A stretch of DNA of 64,000 nucleotides from Pseudomonas helleri (GTDB lineage: Bacteria > Pseudomonadota > Gammaproteobacteria > Pseudomonadales > Pseudomonadaceae). Each line of letters opens with the position of its first letter. Within the stretch, counting starts at the first letter, position 1. Below are positions 18,675 to 27,685 of the stretch, piece after piece. The translations under genes and the position numbers were made by a program. The notes below the pieces were generated by a model. It worked only from the letters and a program-made list of their open reading frames with translations. It had not been told where the DNA came from and did no database searches. The stretch lies in contig NZ_JYLD01000001.1 in NCBI RefSeq assembly GCF_001043025.1, positions 1 through 64,000 of the forward strand, in the 5' to 3' direction.

Positions 18675-18724
18675 GGAGAGCTCCGTGACGTAATGGTCGA
18701 CAGTCTACGTCTCGATAATATATG

Positions 18725-18740
18725 TTTCAATATATTGAAA
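18725..18740. promoter_or_regulatory. Operator for the BigR-type repressor
   Basis: A perfect 16-bp palindrome, TTTCAATA-TATTGAAA, sits in the 93-bp gap between the repressor and the dioxygenase start codons, with near-symmetrical AT-rich flanks. AT-rich dyads of this kind are known for BigR. One site could repress both directions. Binding is inferred from position. Confidence 0.75.
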
Positions 18741-18767
18741 TATCTTTTGATTCACGTGAGGCCCTTC

Positions 18768-19631
18768 ATGCACGCCGACATTCAAGGTTTCTACGACCCC
18801 AACACCTCAACCGTGAGCTACGTGGTGTACGAAGCAGACGGTAGCGAGTGCGCCATCATTGACCCGGTGCTCGACTACAACGCTGCCGCCGGACGCATCA
18901 GTACTGACAGCGCCGACAGCATCATCCGGTTTGTAGAAGCCCACGGCCTCAAGGTGCAGTGGTTGCTGGAGACCCACGCCCACGCGGATCATTTATCAGC
19001 CAGCGCCTACCTCAAGCAAAAGCTCGGCGGGCACATCGGCATTGGTTCGGCGATTACCCAAGTCCAGGGCGTGTTTCGCGATATCTACAACCTGGAGCCT
19101 GAGTTCAGACTCGACGGCTCGCAATTCGACCATTTATTCGAGCCGGACGAGGTGTTCCACATTGGCCGCCTGCACGTGCGCGCGCTCCATGTGCCGGGGC
19201 ACACGCCAGCCGACATGGCCTACCAGCTCGAAGACCACAGCATCTTTGTCGGTGACACCCTTTTCATGCCGGATGTCGGCACCGCGCGTTGCGACTTTCC
19301 GGGGGGCGATGCGCAGCAGTTGTATCACTCCATCAAGCGCCTGCTGAGTTTGCCGGCCGATACCCGACTGTTGATGTGCCACGACTACCCGCCCGCCGGG
19401 CGCGAAGCCTCGTGGTCGACCACGGTGGGCGAGCAGCGGGCGCGCAATATCCACGTGAACGACAGCGTGCCACTGGCCGACTTTGTCGACATGCGCACCA
19501 CCCGCGACGCCACCTTGGGCGTACCGGCCCTGTTGATCCCGGCCATCCAGGTCAACATCCGCGCCGGCAACCTGCCGCCCGCCGATGAAAGCGGCCTGCG
19601 CAGCCTGAAAATCCCGCTCAACCGGTTTTAA
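18768..19631 (+). CDS. Persulfide dioxygenase-like metallo-β-lactamase-fold protein (BLH/ETHE1 type)
   Basis: This 287-residue protein is a metallo-β-lactamase-fold enzyme of the BLH/ETHE1 group, which oxidises glutathione persulfide to sulfite. The metal ligands HAHADH near residue 70, HVPGHTPADM near residue 145, VGDTLF near residue 160 and the final histidine in MCHDYPP near residue 205 are intact. The ATG at 18768 is preceded by GTGAGG. The gene is divergent from the BigR-type repressor and shares its operator. With the fused SQR and the sulfite permease it forms a complete route: sulfide to persulfide to sulfite to export. Confidence 0.9.
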   Translation: MHADIQGFYDPNTSTVSYVVYEADGSECAIIDPVLDYNAAAGRISTDSADSIIRFVEAHGLKVQWLLETHAHADHLSASAYLKQKLGGHIGIGSAITQVQGVFRDIYNLEPEFRLDGSQFDHLFEPDEVFHIGRLHVRALHVPGHTPADMAYQLEDHSIFVGDTLFMPDVGTARCDFPGGDAQQLYHSIKRLLSLPADTRLLMCHDYPPAGREASWSTTVGEQRARNIHVNDSVPLADFVDMRTTRDATLGVPALLIPAIQVNIRAGNLPPADESGLRSLKIPLNRF

Positions 19632-19644
19632 AAATGGCGGGCAT

Positions 19645-19672
19645 AAAAAATCCGGCCAAGGCCGGATTTTTT
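19645..19672. terminator. Bidirectional rho-independent terminator
   Basis: An A-tract, a perfect stem (TCCGGCC / GGCCGGA) with a 2-nt loop and a T-tract lie between the convergent dioxygenase and RIO kinase genes. The symmetrical A and T runs make it a good terminator in both directions. Confidence 0.9.
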
Positions 19673-19682
19673 ATTCATCGAA

Positions 19683-20576
19683 TCACTGCATCCACGGCGG
19701 AGGCGGCTCTTCGGCCTTACTCGGTGGCGCATCATCTGCGGCTCGCACCGCTTGACGACGTTCTTCGTCCAGACGGGCCGCTTCGATCTCGCGGATCACA
19801 CCGCCGACATCCGCCAACTCTTCAGGCTCATCAAACTCGCCGGTCAACACGCTGGTCGGCTGCAGGGTGCCCGCTTCGTAAAGCGCCCACATTTCCTTGG
19901 CGTAGCGGGTTTTCTTCAACTCCGGCGCAAAACGTCCGAAGTACAAAGCCATGTTGCCCACGTCACGCTCCAGCATGTTGAACGCGTGGTTGTTACCCGC
20001 CGCATCCACCGCCTGAGGCAAGTCGATAATCACCGGGCCGGTTGGCGTCAGCAACACGTTGAACTCGGACAAGTCGCCGTGAACCAGCCCCGTGCAGAGC
20101 ATCAGCACGATCTGGGAAATCAGGTACGCGTGGTATTCGCGCGCCTGATCCGGCTCCAGCACCACATCGTTCAAGCGCGGTGCCGCGTCGCCGTATTCAT
20201 CGGCCACCAGTTCCATCAGCAGCACGCCTTCGAGGAAGTCGAACGGCTTGGGCACCCGTACACCGGCGCCCGCCAGCCTGAACAGGGCGGCTACTTCGGC
20301 GTTCTGCCAAGCGTCCTCGGTTTCTTTACGACCGTACTTCGAGCCCTTGGCCATCGCTCGGGCCTGACGGCTGTTGCGAACCTTGCGACCCTCCTGATAT
20401 TCAGCGGCCTGCCGGAAACTTCGTTTGTTAGCCTCCTTGTAAACCTTGGCGCATCGCAGCTCTTTGCCGCAGCGGACCACATAAACAGCTGCTTCTTTGC
20501 CACTCATGAGTGGGCGCAGCACCTCGTCGATCAGACCGTCCTCGATCAGGGGTTCTAAGCGTTTTGGAGTCTTCAT
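19683..20576 (-). CDS. RIO1-family serine protein kinase
   Basis: This 297-residue protein kinase of the RIO family has the ATP-binding segment SGKEAAVYVVRCG near residue 25 and a lysine in CAKVYK. The catalytic loop HGDLSEFNVLL is near residue 166 and the metal-binding IDLPQAVD near residue 184. The tail is proline-rich and acidic. Bacterial RIO proteins are linked to ribosome assembly or stress in few studies. From memory P. aeruginosa PA4780 is the equivalent, close to CueR there too, which agrees with the order here. The substrates are unknown. Confidence 0.9.
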   Translation of the reverse strand: MKTPKRLEPLIEDGLIDEVLRPLMSGKEAAVYVVRCGKELRCAKVYKEANKRSFRQAAEYQEGRKVRNSRQARAMAKGSKYGRKETEDAWQNAEVAALFRLAGAGVRVPKPFDFLEGVLLMELVADEYGDAAPRLNDVVLEPDQAREYHAYLISQIVLMLCTGLVHGDLSEFNVLLTPTGPVIIDLPQAVDAAGNNHAFNMLERDVGNMALYFGRFAPELKKTRYAKEMWALYEAGTLQPTSVLTGEFDEPEELADVGGVIREIEAARLDEERRQAVRAADDAPPSKAEEPPPPWMQ

Positions 20577-20829
20577 CAGCTTTTATTGTGGGTCCTTTGT
20601 TACCAAACACGCGAATGTCACTCGTTATACGGCAATCCACTCACTACGGGGAGAGGGGGACCGTGCAAGAGTCGCTTGTAGGCACGCCATGTGCCAAAAA
20701 TCCCGACGTTAGCCGCTCTGGATAATAGACGAGCGCCAACCATCGGGCATCGACTAATCCCGTTGATTCAGCGCGCACCCTACTAGAGCCGAGCAAAATG
20801 TATGCAGGGCGTTTCCGAAAATAGCCCGA

Positions 20830-21621
20830 TCACTGTCGGAATAACTCGCCGGGCGTGAAGCCAAACATTTTTTTAAAGGCGGCAATAAAGGCCGACGTGG
20901 ATTCATAGCCACATGACAACGCCGCCAGAGTCACGCTGCCGCCCTCCTCCAGCACCCGCAAAGACGACAGCAAGCGCATACGCTGGCGCCAACTGCGAAA
21001 ACTCATGCCGGTTTCCCGGTCAAACAATCGCATCAGGGTTTTTTCCGACGTGCCCAAGCGCTCGGCCCACACGCTGAGCGTCACTTCAGCCTCAGGGTTT
21101 TCAATCAGCTCATTGCACAGCGCCAACAACCGCGCATGACGCGGCAATGGCAGCGAAAAACCGACCTGGTTCAGGCCCGCCAACTGATCGAGCAACACCT
21201 GCACCAAACGTTCTTCAGGGCTGCCGCCTTGTGGATACTCCACCGGCAAGGCGCAAAAACGTTTGATCAGCTCGCGCGCCAGCGGTGTCACCTCCAATAC
21301 CCGGCAATGTTCGGGTGCCCACAGGCAATCCTCACGGCGCACGTACACGCTGCGCATCTCGGCGCGCATTGAGGTCACCACCTCATGCTCCAGCCCGGCC
21401 GGGATCCAAATGCCCCACTGCGGCGGCGCATAAAAACTGCCTTCGTCGGTGTGCACACCCAACACGCCACTGATGGCATACGAAAACTGCACCCAATCAT
21501 GTCGATGGCGTGGCGTCCACGAGCCCGCGCCCAAACTCTCGGCGCGCGCGTACAGCGGCCGAGGCAAGGTTGTGAGTGCAGGAATGGCGCGTTCGGCACC
21601 ACGTTGTCCGTTTGGCGGCAT
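20830..21621 (-). CDS. AraC-family transcriptional regulator
   Basis: This 263-residue protein has an N-terminal cupin sensor domain with HRHDWVQF near residue 40 and a C-terminal AraC DNA-binding domain (about residues 165-263) with two helix-turn-helices, ending KKMFGFTPGELFRQ. It resembles the NimR/GliR-like group, which often controls an adjacent efflux or uptake gene. It is divergent from the SBF-type symporter at 21704 with 82 bp between them, so that gene is the likely target. The inducer is unknown. Confidence 0.88.
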   Translation of the reverse strand: MPPNGQRGAERAIPALTTLPRPLYARAESLGAGSWTPRHRHDWVQFSYAISGVLGVHTDEGSFYAPPQWGIWIPAGLEHEVVTSMRAEMRSVYVRREDCLWAPEHCRVLEVTPLARELIKRFCALPVEYPQGGSPEERLVQVLLDQLAGLNQVGFSLPLPRHARLLALCNELIENPEAEVTLSVWAERLGTSEKTLMRLFDRETGMSFRSWRQRMRLLSSLRVLEEGGSVTLAALSCGYESTSAFIAAFKKMFGFTPGELFRQ

Positions 21622-21703
21622 TGGTTGGCCTTATGTCGCAAGACGTCAGATAAACCCGACGTTAGGCTAAGTCATCAATTCTTACAATGCTCTGGTGCCC
21701 ACG

Positions 21704-22732
21704 ATGCCTGTGTTCAAACACCTCAAACGCCTGTTCACAGACTGGTTTCTGTGCGGCATGTTACTGGCGACTTTACTCGCCTACGTCTTCCCGACGTTCG
21801 GCAGCACTGGCGGCGGCATGCACGCGGAAGTGGTGATCAACATCGGCGTGTTCCTGGTGTTCTTCCTGCACGGGGTCAACCTGTCCAGCGAGCAAATCCG
21901 CCACGGCCTGAAAAATATCCGCCTGCACTTCATGGTTCAGGGCTTCACCTTTATCGTCTTCCCGCTGATCTGGGTGGTCGCCAACAAGTTGTTGGGCGCG
22001 CACATTCCGCCGCTGCTGATGCTGGGGTTCTTCTACCTTTGCGCCCTGCCTTCGACCATTTCCTCGTCCGTGGCACTCACCGGCAGCGCGGGCGGCAACG
22101 TGCCTGCGGCAATTCTCAACGCCAGCCTGTCGAGCGTACTGGGGATATTTCTCACGCCATTGCTAGTGAGCTTTGTAGTCGGCAGTGGCTCGGGTGGTAT
22201 CGACCTGGGCTCAACCCTGCTCGACCTGTGCGCCATGCTGTTGCTGCCATTGGTGCTTGGGCAACTGGTGCGCCCGCTGTTCGGACGCTTTTTCGCCCGC
22301 CACAAGCGCTACACCAATATCTGCGACAAAGTGGTGATCTTGCTGCTGGTGTACGCGGCGTTCTGTAACTCGATGGTCTCGGGCATGTGGCAACAGCAAG
22401 GCACCTCGGTGATCTTCAGCGCTCTGGTTGGCAGCGCGATCTTGCTCGCCATCATTTTGTGGCTGACCACCCGCACTGCGCGCGCCTTGAAATTCAGCAC
22501 CGCCGATGAAATCGCCGCCGTGTTCTGCGCCAGCAAAAAATCCCTGGCGGCGGGCGCCCCGATGGCTGCGTTGATCTTTGGCGCCAACCCCGGCCTTGGG
22601 CTGATCTTGCTGCCGATCATGATCTACCACCCGCTGCAACTGATCGTCTGCTCGGTGATGGCTGAAAGCTACGCCAGCCGCAATCAGCGAGAAAAGGCCG
22701 AACAAAACGCCTCGGCCGTGGCTGCCAGCTAA
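21704..22732 (+). CDS. Bile acid:sodium symporter-like (SBF/YfeH) transporter
   Basis: This 342-residue membrane protein has about ten hydrophobic segments and belongs to the SBF-like (BASS, YfeH) family. Typical features are FFLHGVNLSSEQIRHGLKN near residue 50 and CASKKSLAAGAPMAALIFG near residue 270. The substrates of bacterial YfeH members are largely unknown. A GTG at 21695 would add three residues; the ATG at 21704 is my choice. The divergent AraC gene is the probable regulator. A type B hairpin follows. Confidence 0.85.
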   Translation: MPVFKHLKRLFTDWFLCGMLLATLLAYVFPTFGSTGGGMHAEVVINIGVFLVFFLHGVNLSSEQIRHGLKNIRLHFMVQGFTFIVFPLIWVVANKLLGAHIPPLLMLGFFYLCALPSTISSSVALTGSAGGNVPAAILNASLSSVLGIFLTPLLVSFVVGSGSGGIDLGSTLLDLCAMLLLPLVLGQLVRPLFGRFFARHKRYTNICDKVVILLLVYAAFCNSMVSGMWQQQGTSVIFSALVGSAILLAIILWLTTRTARALKFSTADEIAAVFCASKKSLAAGAPMAALIFGANPGLGLILLPIMIYHPLQLIVCSVMAESYASRNQREKAEQNASAVAAS

Positions 22733-22745
22733 GCTTCATCTTTTT

Positions 22746-22830
22746 GTGGGAGCGGGCTTGCTCGCGATGCAGACAACGCGGTCGTTGAGTTAACCCGCGT
22801 CGATACAATCGCGAGCAAGCCCGCTCCCAC
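22746..22830. repeat. Family B REP hairpin (copy 1)
   Basis: GTGGGAGCGGGCTTGCTCGCGAT at the left pairs with ATCGCGAGCAAGCCCGCTCCCAC at the right, around a loop of about 40 nt. It lies between the convergent symporter and thiolase genes. Confidence 0.88.
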
Positions 22831-22835
22831 ACACA

Positions 22836-24113
22836 TCAGTCCCGCTCAAGAATCGCCGTCACACCCTGCCCACCGGCCGCGCAGATCGAGATCAACCCTC
22901 GGCCCTGCCCGGCCGTGGCCAGCAACTTGGACAAGTTGGTGACGATGCGTCCACCCGTCGCGGCAAACGGATGCCCAACGGCCAGCGAACTGCCTTTGAC
23001 GTTCAGCTTGCTGCGGTCAATGGACCCCAGCGGCGCCTCCAGCCCCAGCCTTGTTCGGCAGTATTCGGCGTCTTCCCACGCCTTCAGCGTGCACAGCACC
23101 TGCGCAGCAAAAGCCTCATGAATCTCGTAGTAGTCAAAATCCTGCAAGGTCAGGCCATTACGCGCCAGCAGCCGTGGGACCGCATACACCGGCGCCATCA
23201 GTAACCCTTCGGCTCCGTGTACGAAATCCACCGCCGCCGTTTCGCCATCACGCAGGTAAGCCAACACCGGTAACCCCCGCGCCTTGGCCCACTCTTCACT
23301 CGCCAGCAACACCACGGACGCGCCATCAGTCAGCGGCGTCGAGTTACCCGCCGTCAAGGTGCCTTTGGCGCTGCGCTCGAACACCGGTTTTAGCGCGGCC
23401 AGCTTCTCCAGGGTCAGCTCGGGGCGCAGGTTATTGTCGCGGCGCAGCCCCTGAAACGGGGTGAGCAAATCGTCTTCCCAGCCCTCGTGATACGCCGCCG
23501 ACAACGCCTGATGGCTGTGCAAGGCCAAGGCATCCTGCTCGTTCCGGGGGATATGCCAGGTTTGCGCCATCAACTCGCAGTGCTGGCCCATGGACAAGCC
23601 GGTGCGCGGCTCGCCATTACGCGGGAAGGCCGGTTTCAAAAAGCTCGGGCGCAATTGCAGCAAGGCTTTGACCTTGTCCAGCGGCGCCTTGGTGCGATTG
23701 AGCTGCAACAGCCACTTGCGCAGGCCGTCATTCAGGCCAATCGGCACGTCCGAGGCGCTGTCGACACCCCCGGCAATCGCACAGTCAATCTGCCCGAGGG
23801 CAATTTTATTGGCCACCAGCAACGCCGCTTCCAGGCCGGTGCCGCAGGCTTGTTGCAGGTCATAGGCGGGGGTTTGTGGCGACAGGCGTGAGCCCAGCAC
23901 GCACTCGCGGGTCAGGCTGAAGTCCCTGGAGTCCTTGAGCACCGCCCCGGCCACCACTTCGCCCATGCGCAACCCGTGCAGGTTGTAGCGCTCAATCAAC
24001 CCCTCCAGCGCAGCGGTCAACATCGTCTGATTGCTGGCCGTCGCGTACGCTCCGTTAGCGCGGGCAAATGGAATTCGATTACCGCCAATAATGGCTACTC
24101 GACGCAAACTCAT
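22836..24113 (-). CDS. Acetyl-CoA C-acyltransferase (thiolase)
   Basis: This 425-residue thiolase has the acyl-accepting cysteine in QQACGTGLEAALL near residue 89, the histidine in YEIHEAFAAQV near residue 345 and the second cysteine in CAAGGQG near residue 413. NHGG-type C-terminal elements are replaced by AVGHPFAATGGR, as in FadI-like enzymes. It could run in degradation or in condensation. It is divergent from a long FabG and a MaoC dehydratase, which would supply the reductase and dehydratase steps of the same chain. The direction of the pathway cannot be decided from sequence. Confidence 0.92.
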   Translation of the reverse strand: MSLRRVAIIGGNRIPFARANGAYATASNQTMLTAALEGLIERYNLHGLRMGEVVAGAVLKDSRDFSLTRECVLGSRLSPQTPAYDLQQACGTGLEAALLVANKIALGQIDCAIAGGVDSASDVPIGLNDGLRKWLLQLNRTKAPLDKVKALLQLRPSFLKPAFPRNGEPRTGLSMGQHCELMAQTWHIPRNEQDALALHSHQALSAAYHEGWEDDLLTPFQGLRRDNNLRPELTLEKLAALKPVFERSAKGTLTAGNSTPLTDGASVVLLASEEWAKARGLPVLAYLRDGETAAVDFVHGAEGLLMAPVYAVPRLLARNGLTLQDFDYYEIHEAFAAQVLCTLKAWEDAEYCRTRLGLEAPLGSIDRSKLNVKGSSLAVGHPFAATGGRIVTNLSKLLATAGQGRGLISICAAGGQGVTAILERD

Positions 24114-24235
24114 AAGATGTTCCCTATTCTTTCAAGGCCATTGATCGTTACAAGCGTAGGTCCTATCGCTGATAACGAACGACCATGACGTGTTTGTGGT
24201 CAACCCTTTGAACCCCATCTGTCGGAGAGTGTTCC

Positions 24236-25588
24236 ATGTCAGACCGTTATATCGACTTTGCCAACTCATCCATCGGCCACCGCGTGGTTGGTGCATTGGG
24301 TCTGCCGTCACCGGTACGACTGGAACGCTGGCAAGCGGGCCGCCTGCGCCCGGTAGAAGGTGCGCTGTTGTTGGGGGGCGGTGCATTGGCCGCGACGATC
24401 GGGGCTTTTGCGCAAAAACTCACCGATGCCGTATTCGCCTACGGCCCCGGCGAGTGGTCGGCCAACCCGTGGATACCCGGCCAGGGGCCCAAGCTCAAAG
24501 CCGTGGTGTTCGATGCCAGCGAACTGCTGCACACCGACCAGCTCAAACAATTGCGAGAGTTCTTCCAGCCACTGCTGCGCAGCCTGGCGCCCAGCGCGCA
24601 CATCGTAATCCTCGGCCGCGCCCCGGAAACCCAGCGTGACCCGTTTGCCGCCAGCGCCCAACGCGCCCTTGAAGGCTTTGCCCGCTCATTGGCCAAAGAG
24701 CTGCGCAGCGGCGGCACCTTGCAACTGCTGTATGTCGGCGAAGGGGCAGAAGACCAACTAGAAGGCGCGCTGCGCTTTTTCCTCTCGCCCAAAAGTGCCT
24801 TTGTCAGCGGCCAGGTGCTGCGCCTGAGCCCCTGCGCCACGCAGGTGCCGGACTGGACGCGGCCACTGGCCGGGCATAAAGCCTTGGTTACAGGCGCAGC
24901 GCGGGGCATTGGCGCGTCGATTGCCGAAACCCTGGCCCGCGACGGCGCCGAGGTGGTGTTGCTCGACGTGCCCTCAGCCAAAACCGATCTCGATGCACTG
25001 GCCGCGCGCCTGGGCGGGCGCAGCCTGGCCCTGGACATTTGCGCCGCAGACGCCTCCGCGCAATTGGTCGAACACCTGCCGGACGGCATCGACATCGTGG
25101 TGCACAACGCCGGCATCACCCGCGACAAAACGCTGGCCAACATGACGCCCGAATATTGGGATGCCGTGCTCGCGGTCAACCTCAATGCGCCGCAAGTGCT
25201 GACCAAAGCCCTGCTGGACAGCGGCACCTTGCGCGATAACGGCCGGGTGATTTTGCTCGCGTCCATCAGCGGTATCGCCGGTAACCGCGGGCAAACCAAC
25301 TACGCCGCCAGCAAGGCCGGGCTGATTGGCCTGGCCCAGGCTTGGGCGCCGCTGCTGGGCGAGCGCGGCATCAGTATCAACGCCGTTGCGCCGGGCTTTA
25401 TCGAAACCCAAATGACCGCGCATATTCCGTTTGCCCTGCGCGAAGCCGGGCGGCGCATGAGCTCACTGGGCCAGGGCGGTCTGCCACAAGACGTCGCCGA
25501 AGCCGTGGCCTGGCTCAGCCAGCCGGGCTCGGGGGCCGTCAGCGGGCAAGCGTTGCGGGTCTGTGGGCAAAGTGCCTTGGGGGCCTGA
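24236..25588 (+). CDS. High-molecular-weight 3-oxoacyl-ACP/CoA reductase (FabG4 type)
   Basis: This 450-residue reductase is about twice the length of a normal FabG. Residues 1-205 form an N-terminal flavodoxin-like domain with no known catalytic residues. From about 210 a classical SDR domain follows, with VTGAARGIGASIA, HNAGITRDKTLANM, and the active-site Y-x-x-x-K in QTNYAASKAG near residue 358. The architecture matches mycobacterial FabG4, an NADH-dependent 3-ketoacyl-CoA reductase. It is 122 nt from the divergent thiolase start and 3 nt before the dehydratase start, so it acts with them on 3-oxoacyl thioesters. Confidence 0.9.
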   Translation: MSDRYIDFANSSIGHRVVGALGLPSPVRLERWQAGRLRPVEGALLLGGGALAATIGAFAQKLTDAVFAYGPGEWSANPWIPGQGPKLKAVVFDASELLHTDQLKQLREFFQPLLRSLAPSAHIVILGRAPETQRDPFAASAQRALEGFARSLAKELRSGGTLQLLYVGEGAEDQLEGALRFFLSPKSAFVSGQVLRLSPCATQVPDWTRPLAGHKALVTGAARGIGASIAETLARDGAEVVLLDVPSAKTDLDALAARLGGRSLALDICAADASAQLVEHLPDGIDIVVHNAGITRDKTLANMTPEYWDAVLAVNLNAPQVLTKALLDSGTLRDNGRVILLASISGIAGNRGQTNYAASKAGLIGLAQAWAPLLGERGISINAVAPGFIETQMTAHIPFALREAGRRMSSLGQGGLPQDVAEAVAWLSQPGSGAVSGQALRVCGQSALGA

Positions 25589-25591
25589 ATC

Positions 25592-26446
25592 ATGACCGTG
25601 CATTGGCTCGACCTCAGCGCCCCGCCGCACTTGCCCGCGATGTATGCGCAAGCGGCGGCCAAACGCAAAATCACCGGCAGCACCCTGCCGGAGCAAGGCT
25701 TGCGCTGCTGGGTCGACATTGACGCCCAGGCGCTGGCGGCCTTTCGTGACGTTTGCGCGATTGCGCCCAGCCCTTTATTGCCGCCGACCTACCCGCATGT
25801 GTTGGCGTTCGGCCTGCAAATGCAGTTACTGACCGACAAAGACTTCCCCTTCCCGCTGCTGGGGCTGATACACCTGACCAATCGGATCCGGGTCTTGCGG
25901 CCCATGGGCGGTGTGACCCGGTTGCGCATCGGCGTGTTTGTGCACAACCTGCAAAAACACCCCAAGGGCGCCACCTTTGACGTCGTGACCCAAGTCGACG
26001 ATCAACTCGGGCCACTCTGGGAAGCTGAAAGCACACTGCTGTGCAAAGGCGTCGACTTGCCCGGCGAAGTGCCAGCAACCCCGACCTTTAGCCCTATCGC
26101 CTTGACCGAACTGACCCGCTGGTATGCGCCGTCGAATATCGGTCGCCGCTATGCCAGGGTCTCGGGCGACTACAACCCCATCCACCTCAGCGCCGCCAGC
26201 GCCAAACTGTTCGGCCTGCCCAGCGCCATCGCCCACGGCCTGTGGCTCAAAGCACGTGCGCTGGCAGCCCTCAACGCGCACCTGCCAGCGGCCAATGTCG
26301 AGATCAGCGTTGCGTTCAAAAAGCCGGTGCGATTGCCCAGCGAAGTCATCTTGCTGAGCAGCGATGCAGGCTCAAGCGGCGACTTCCAGCTCAACGGGCA
26401 CGGGGATCTGGTGCATTTGATTGGCCAGTGGCGACCTATCAGCTGA
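25592..26446 (+). CDS. MaoC-family 3-hydroxyacyl thioester dehydratase
   Basis: This 284-residue protein has two hot-dog halves. The C-terminal half carries the hydratase-2 motif YARVSGDYNPIHLSAASAKLFG near residues 190-210, with the catalytic Asp and His. The N-terminal half is degenerate, as in HtdZ-like double hot-dog dehydratases. It follows the long FabG after 3 nt, so the two are translated from one message. It would dehydrate the 3-hydroxyacyl product of that reductase or run in reverse as a hydratase. Confidence 0.87.
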   Translation: MTVHWLDLSAPPHLPAMYAQAAAKRKITGSTLPEQGLRCWVDIDAQALAAFRDVCAIAPSPLLPPTYPHVLAFGLQMQLLTDKDFPFPLLGLIHLTNRIRVLRPMGGVTRLRIGVFVHNLQKHPKGATFDVVTQVDDQLGPLWEAESTLLCKGVDLPGEVPATPTFSPIALTELTRWYAPSNIGRRYARVSGDYNPIHLSAASAKLFGLPSAIAHGLWLKARALAALNAHLPAANVEISVAFKKPVRLPSEVILLSSDAGSSGDFQLNGHGDLVHLIGQWRPIS

Positions 26447-26457
26447 GACATCAACGT

Positions 26458-26522
26458 GTAGGAGCGAGCTTGCCTCGCGATCTTTTGATGGTTTAAAAGA
26501 TCGCGAGGCAAGCTCGCTCCTA
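26458..26522. repeat. Family A REP hairpin (copy 3)
   Basis: Complete left and right arms (GTAGGAGCGAGC, GCTCGCTCCTA with one terminal change) surround the CTCGCGATCTTTTGAT inner dyad. It lies just after the dehydratase stop codon. Confidence 0.9.
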
Positions 26523-26612
26523 TACGGGGTTTGCGCTTTTTGCTCATGCCTTTCACTTGCACCAATCTGCATTCAGTCGCAAGCTTTGCTCCTTCTGGAG
26601 AACCCACCCGCG

Positions 26613-26918
26613 ATGAACCTCGAAGAACTCACTCAGCGCATGCACCGCATCCGCGATAACAACGACTGGAAGCAATTTCACAGCCCGAAAAATCTGGCCA
26701 TGGCGGCCAGTGTCGAAATGTCCGAGCTGGTTGAAATTTTCCAGTGGCTCAGCGAAGACCAATCACGCCAATTATCCGCCGACAAACTGGCCCACGCCGG
26801 GCAGGAAGTCGGCGACATCGTGCTGTACCTGTTGCTGTTATGCAGTGAGTTGGGGCTGGACATGGATCAAGTGGTGCGCAGCAAACTGGCCGACAATGAA
26901 AGGCGTTTTAGCAAATGA
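26613..26918 (+). CDS. MazG-like nucleotide pyrophosphohydrolase
   Basis: This 101-residue protein belongs to the all-alpha MazG/dCTPase-like NTP pyrophosphohydrolase superfamily. The metal-binding EXXE pattern is visible as EMSELVEIFQW near residue 35, and EVGDIVLYLLLL near residue 66 provides the second acidic pair. Such enzymes remove non-canonical or excess nucleoside triphosphates. The start at 26613 follows a GGAG site 14 nt upstream. The stop overlaps the start of the next gene by 4 nt (ATGA), so the two are translationally coupled. Confidence 0.85.
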   Translation: MNLEELTQRMHRIRDNNDWKQFHSPKNLAMAASVEMSELVEIFQWLSEDQSRQLSADKLAHAGQEVGDIVLYLLLLCSELGLDMDQVVRSKLADNERRFSK

Positions 26919-27664
26919 GTGACCGTCACTTCGATCAACTGGCCACCCGTTTTGCTGAAAAAATCTACGGTGGGGCCAAGGGCGCGATTCGTCTGGCGGT
27001 GCTGCAGGCCGACCTTGAAGAGGCGCTGCCTCAGCGCCCGTTGCGGGTGCTGGATATCGGCGCCGGGCTGGGCCACATGTCGCTGTGGCTGGCCGAGCGC
27101 GGGCATGATGTGACACTCGCCGAACCGGCCGCACCGATGCTCGAAGGCGCACGCGAGCGCTTTGCCGCTGCGGGCCAGACCGGCACCTTTATTCAGGCAC
27201 CGTGGCAAGAGCTGCTTGGGCAACTGACCGAACCCTATGACCTGGTGATCTGCCATGCCGTACTCGAATGGCTGGCCGAGCCCCACACCATCCTGCCGGT
27301 GTTGCACCAACTGACCGCCAAAGATGGTTGGCTGTCGCTGGCGTTTTATAACCGCGACGCCCTGATCTACCGCAACCTGCTCAAAGGCCACTTCCGCAAA
27401 ATGCGCAAGAACACCCTGGCCGGTGAAAAGCAAAGCCTGACCCCGCAAGAACCGCTCGACCCGCGAGAACTGGCCAGCGCCCTTGAAGGTCTGTGGCAGG
27501 TGCAAAGCCAAAGTGGCGTGCGGGTGTTTCACGACTACATGCCAGTAGAGTTTCAAGCCCGCGCTGACCTTGAAGCGCTGGTCGAAATGGAGCTGGCCCA
27601 CCGTCGCCATCCTGCCTTCGCCGGGCTGGGACGTTATCTGCATTGGGTATGCCGCCCGGTTTAA
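26915..27664 (+). CDS. cmoM: tRNA 5-carboxymethoxyuridine methyltransferase-like protein
   Basis: This 249-residue S-adenosylmethionine methyltransferase has the SAM-binding motif LRVLDIGAGLGHMSLWLAE near residue 43 and resembles CmoM (SmtA), which methylates 5-carboxymethoxyuridine in tRNA wobble positions. Conserved family residues include CHAVLEWLAEP near residue 112 and FYNRDALIYRNLLKGHF near residue 145. Its start overlaps the stop of the MazG-like gene by 4 nt. An alternative is a generic class I methyltransferase, but the FYNRDALIYRNLL segment supports CmoM. Confidence 0.85.
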   Translation: MSDRHFDQLATRFAEKIYGGAKGAIRLAVLQADLEEALPQRPLRVLDIGAGLGHMSLWLAERGHDVTLAEPAAPMLEGARERFAAAGQTGTFIQAPWQELLGQLTEPYDLVICHAVLEWLAEPHTILPVLHQLTAKDGWLSLAFYNRDALIYRNLLKGHFRKMRKNTLAGEKQSLTPQEPLDPRELASALEGLWQVQSQSGVRVFHDYMPVEFQARADLEALVEMELAHRRHPAFAGLGRYLHWVCRPV

Positions 27665-27685
27665 CACCCGCATGGGGAGATGATG

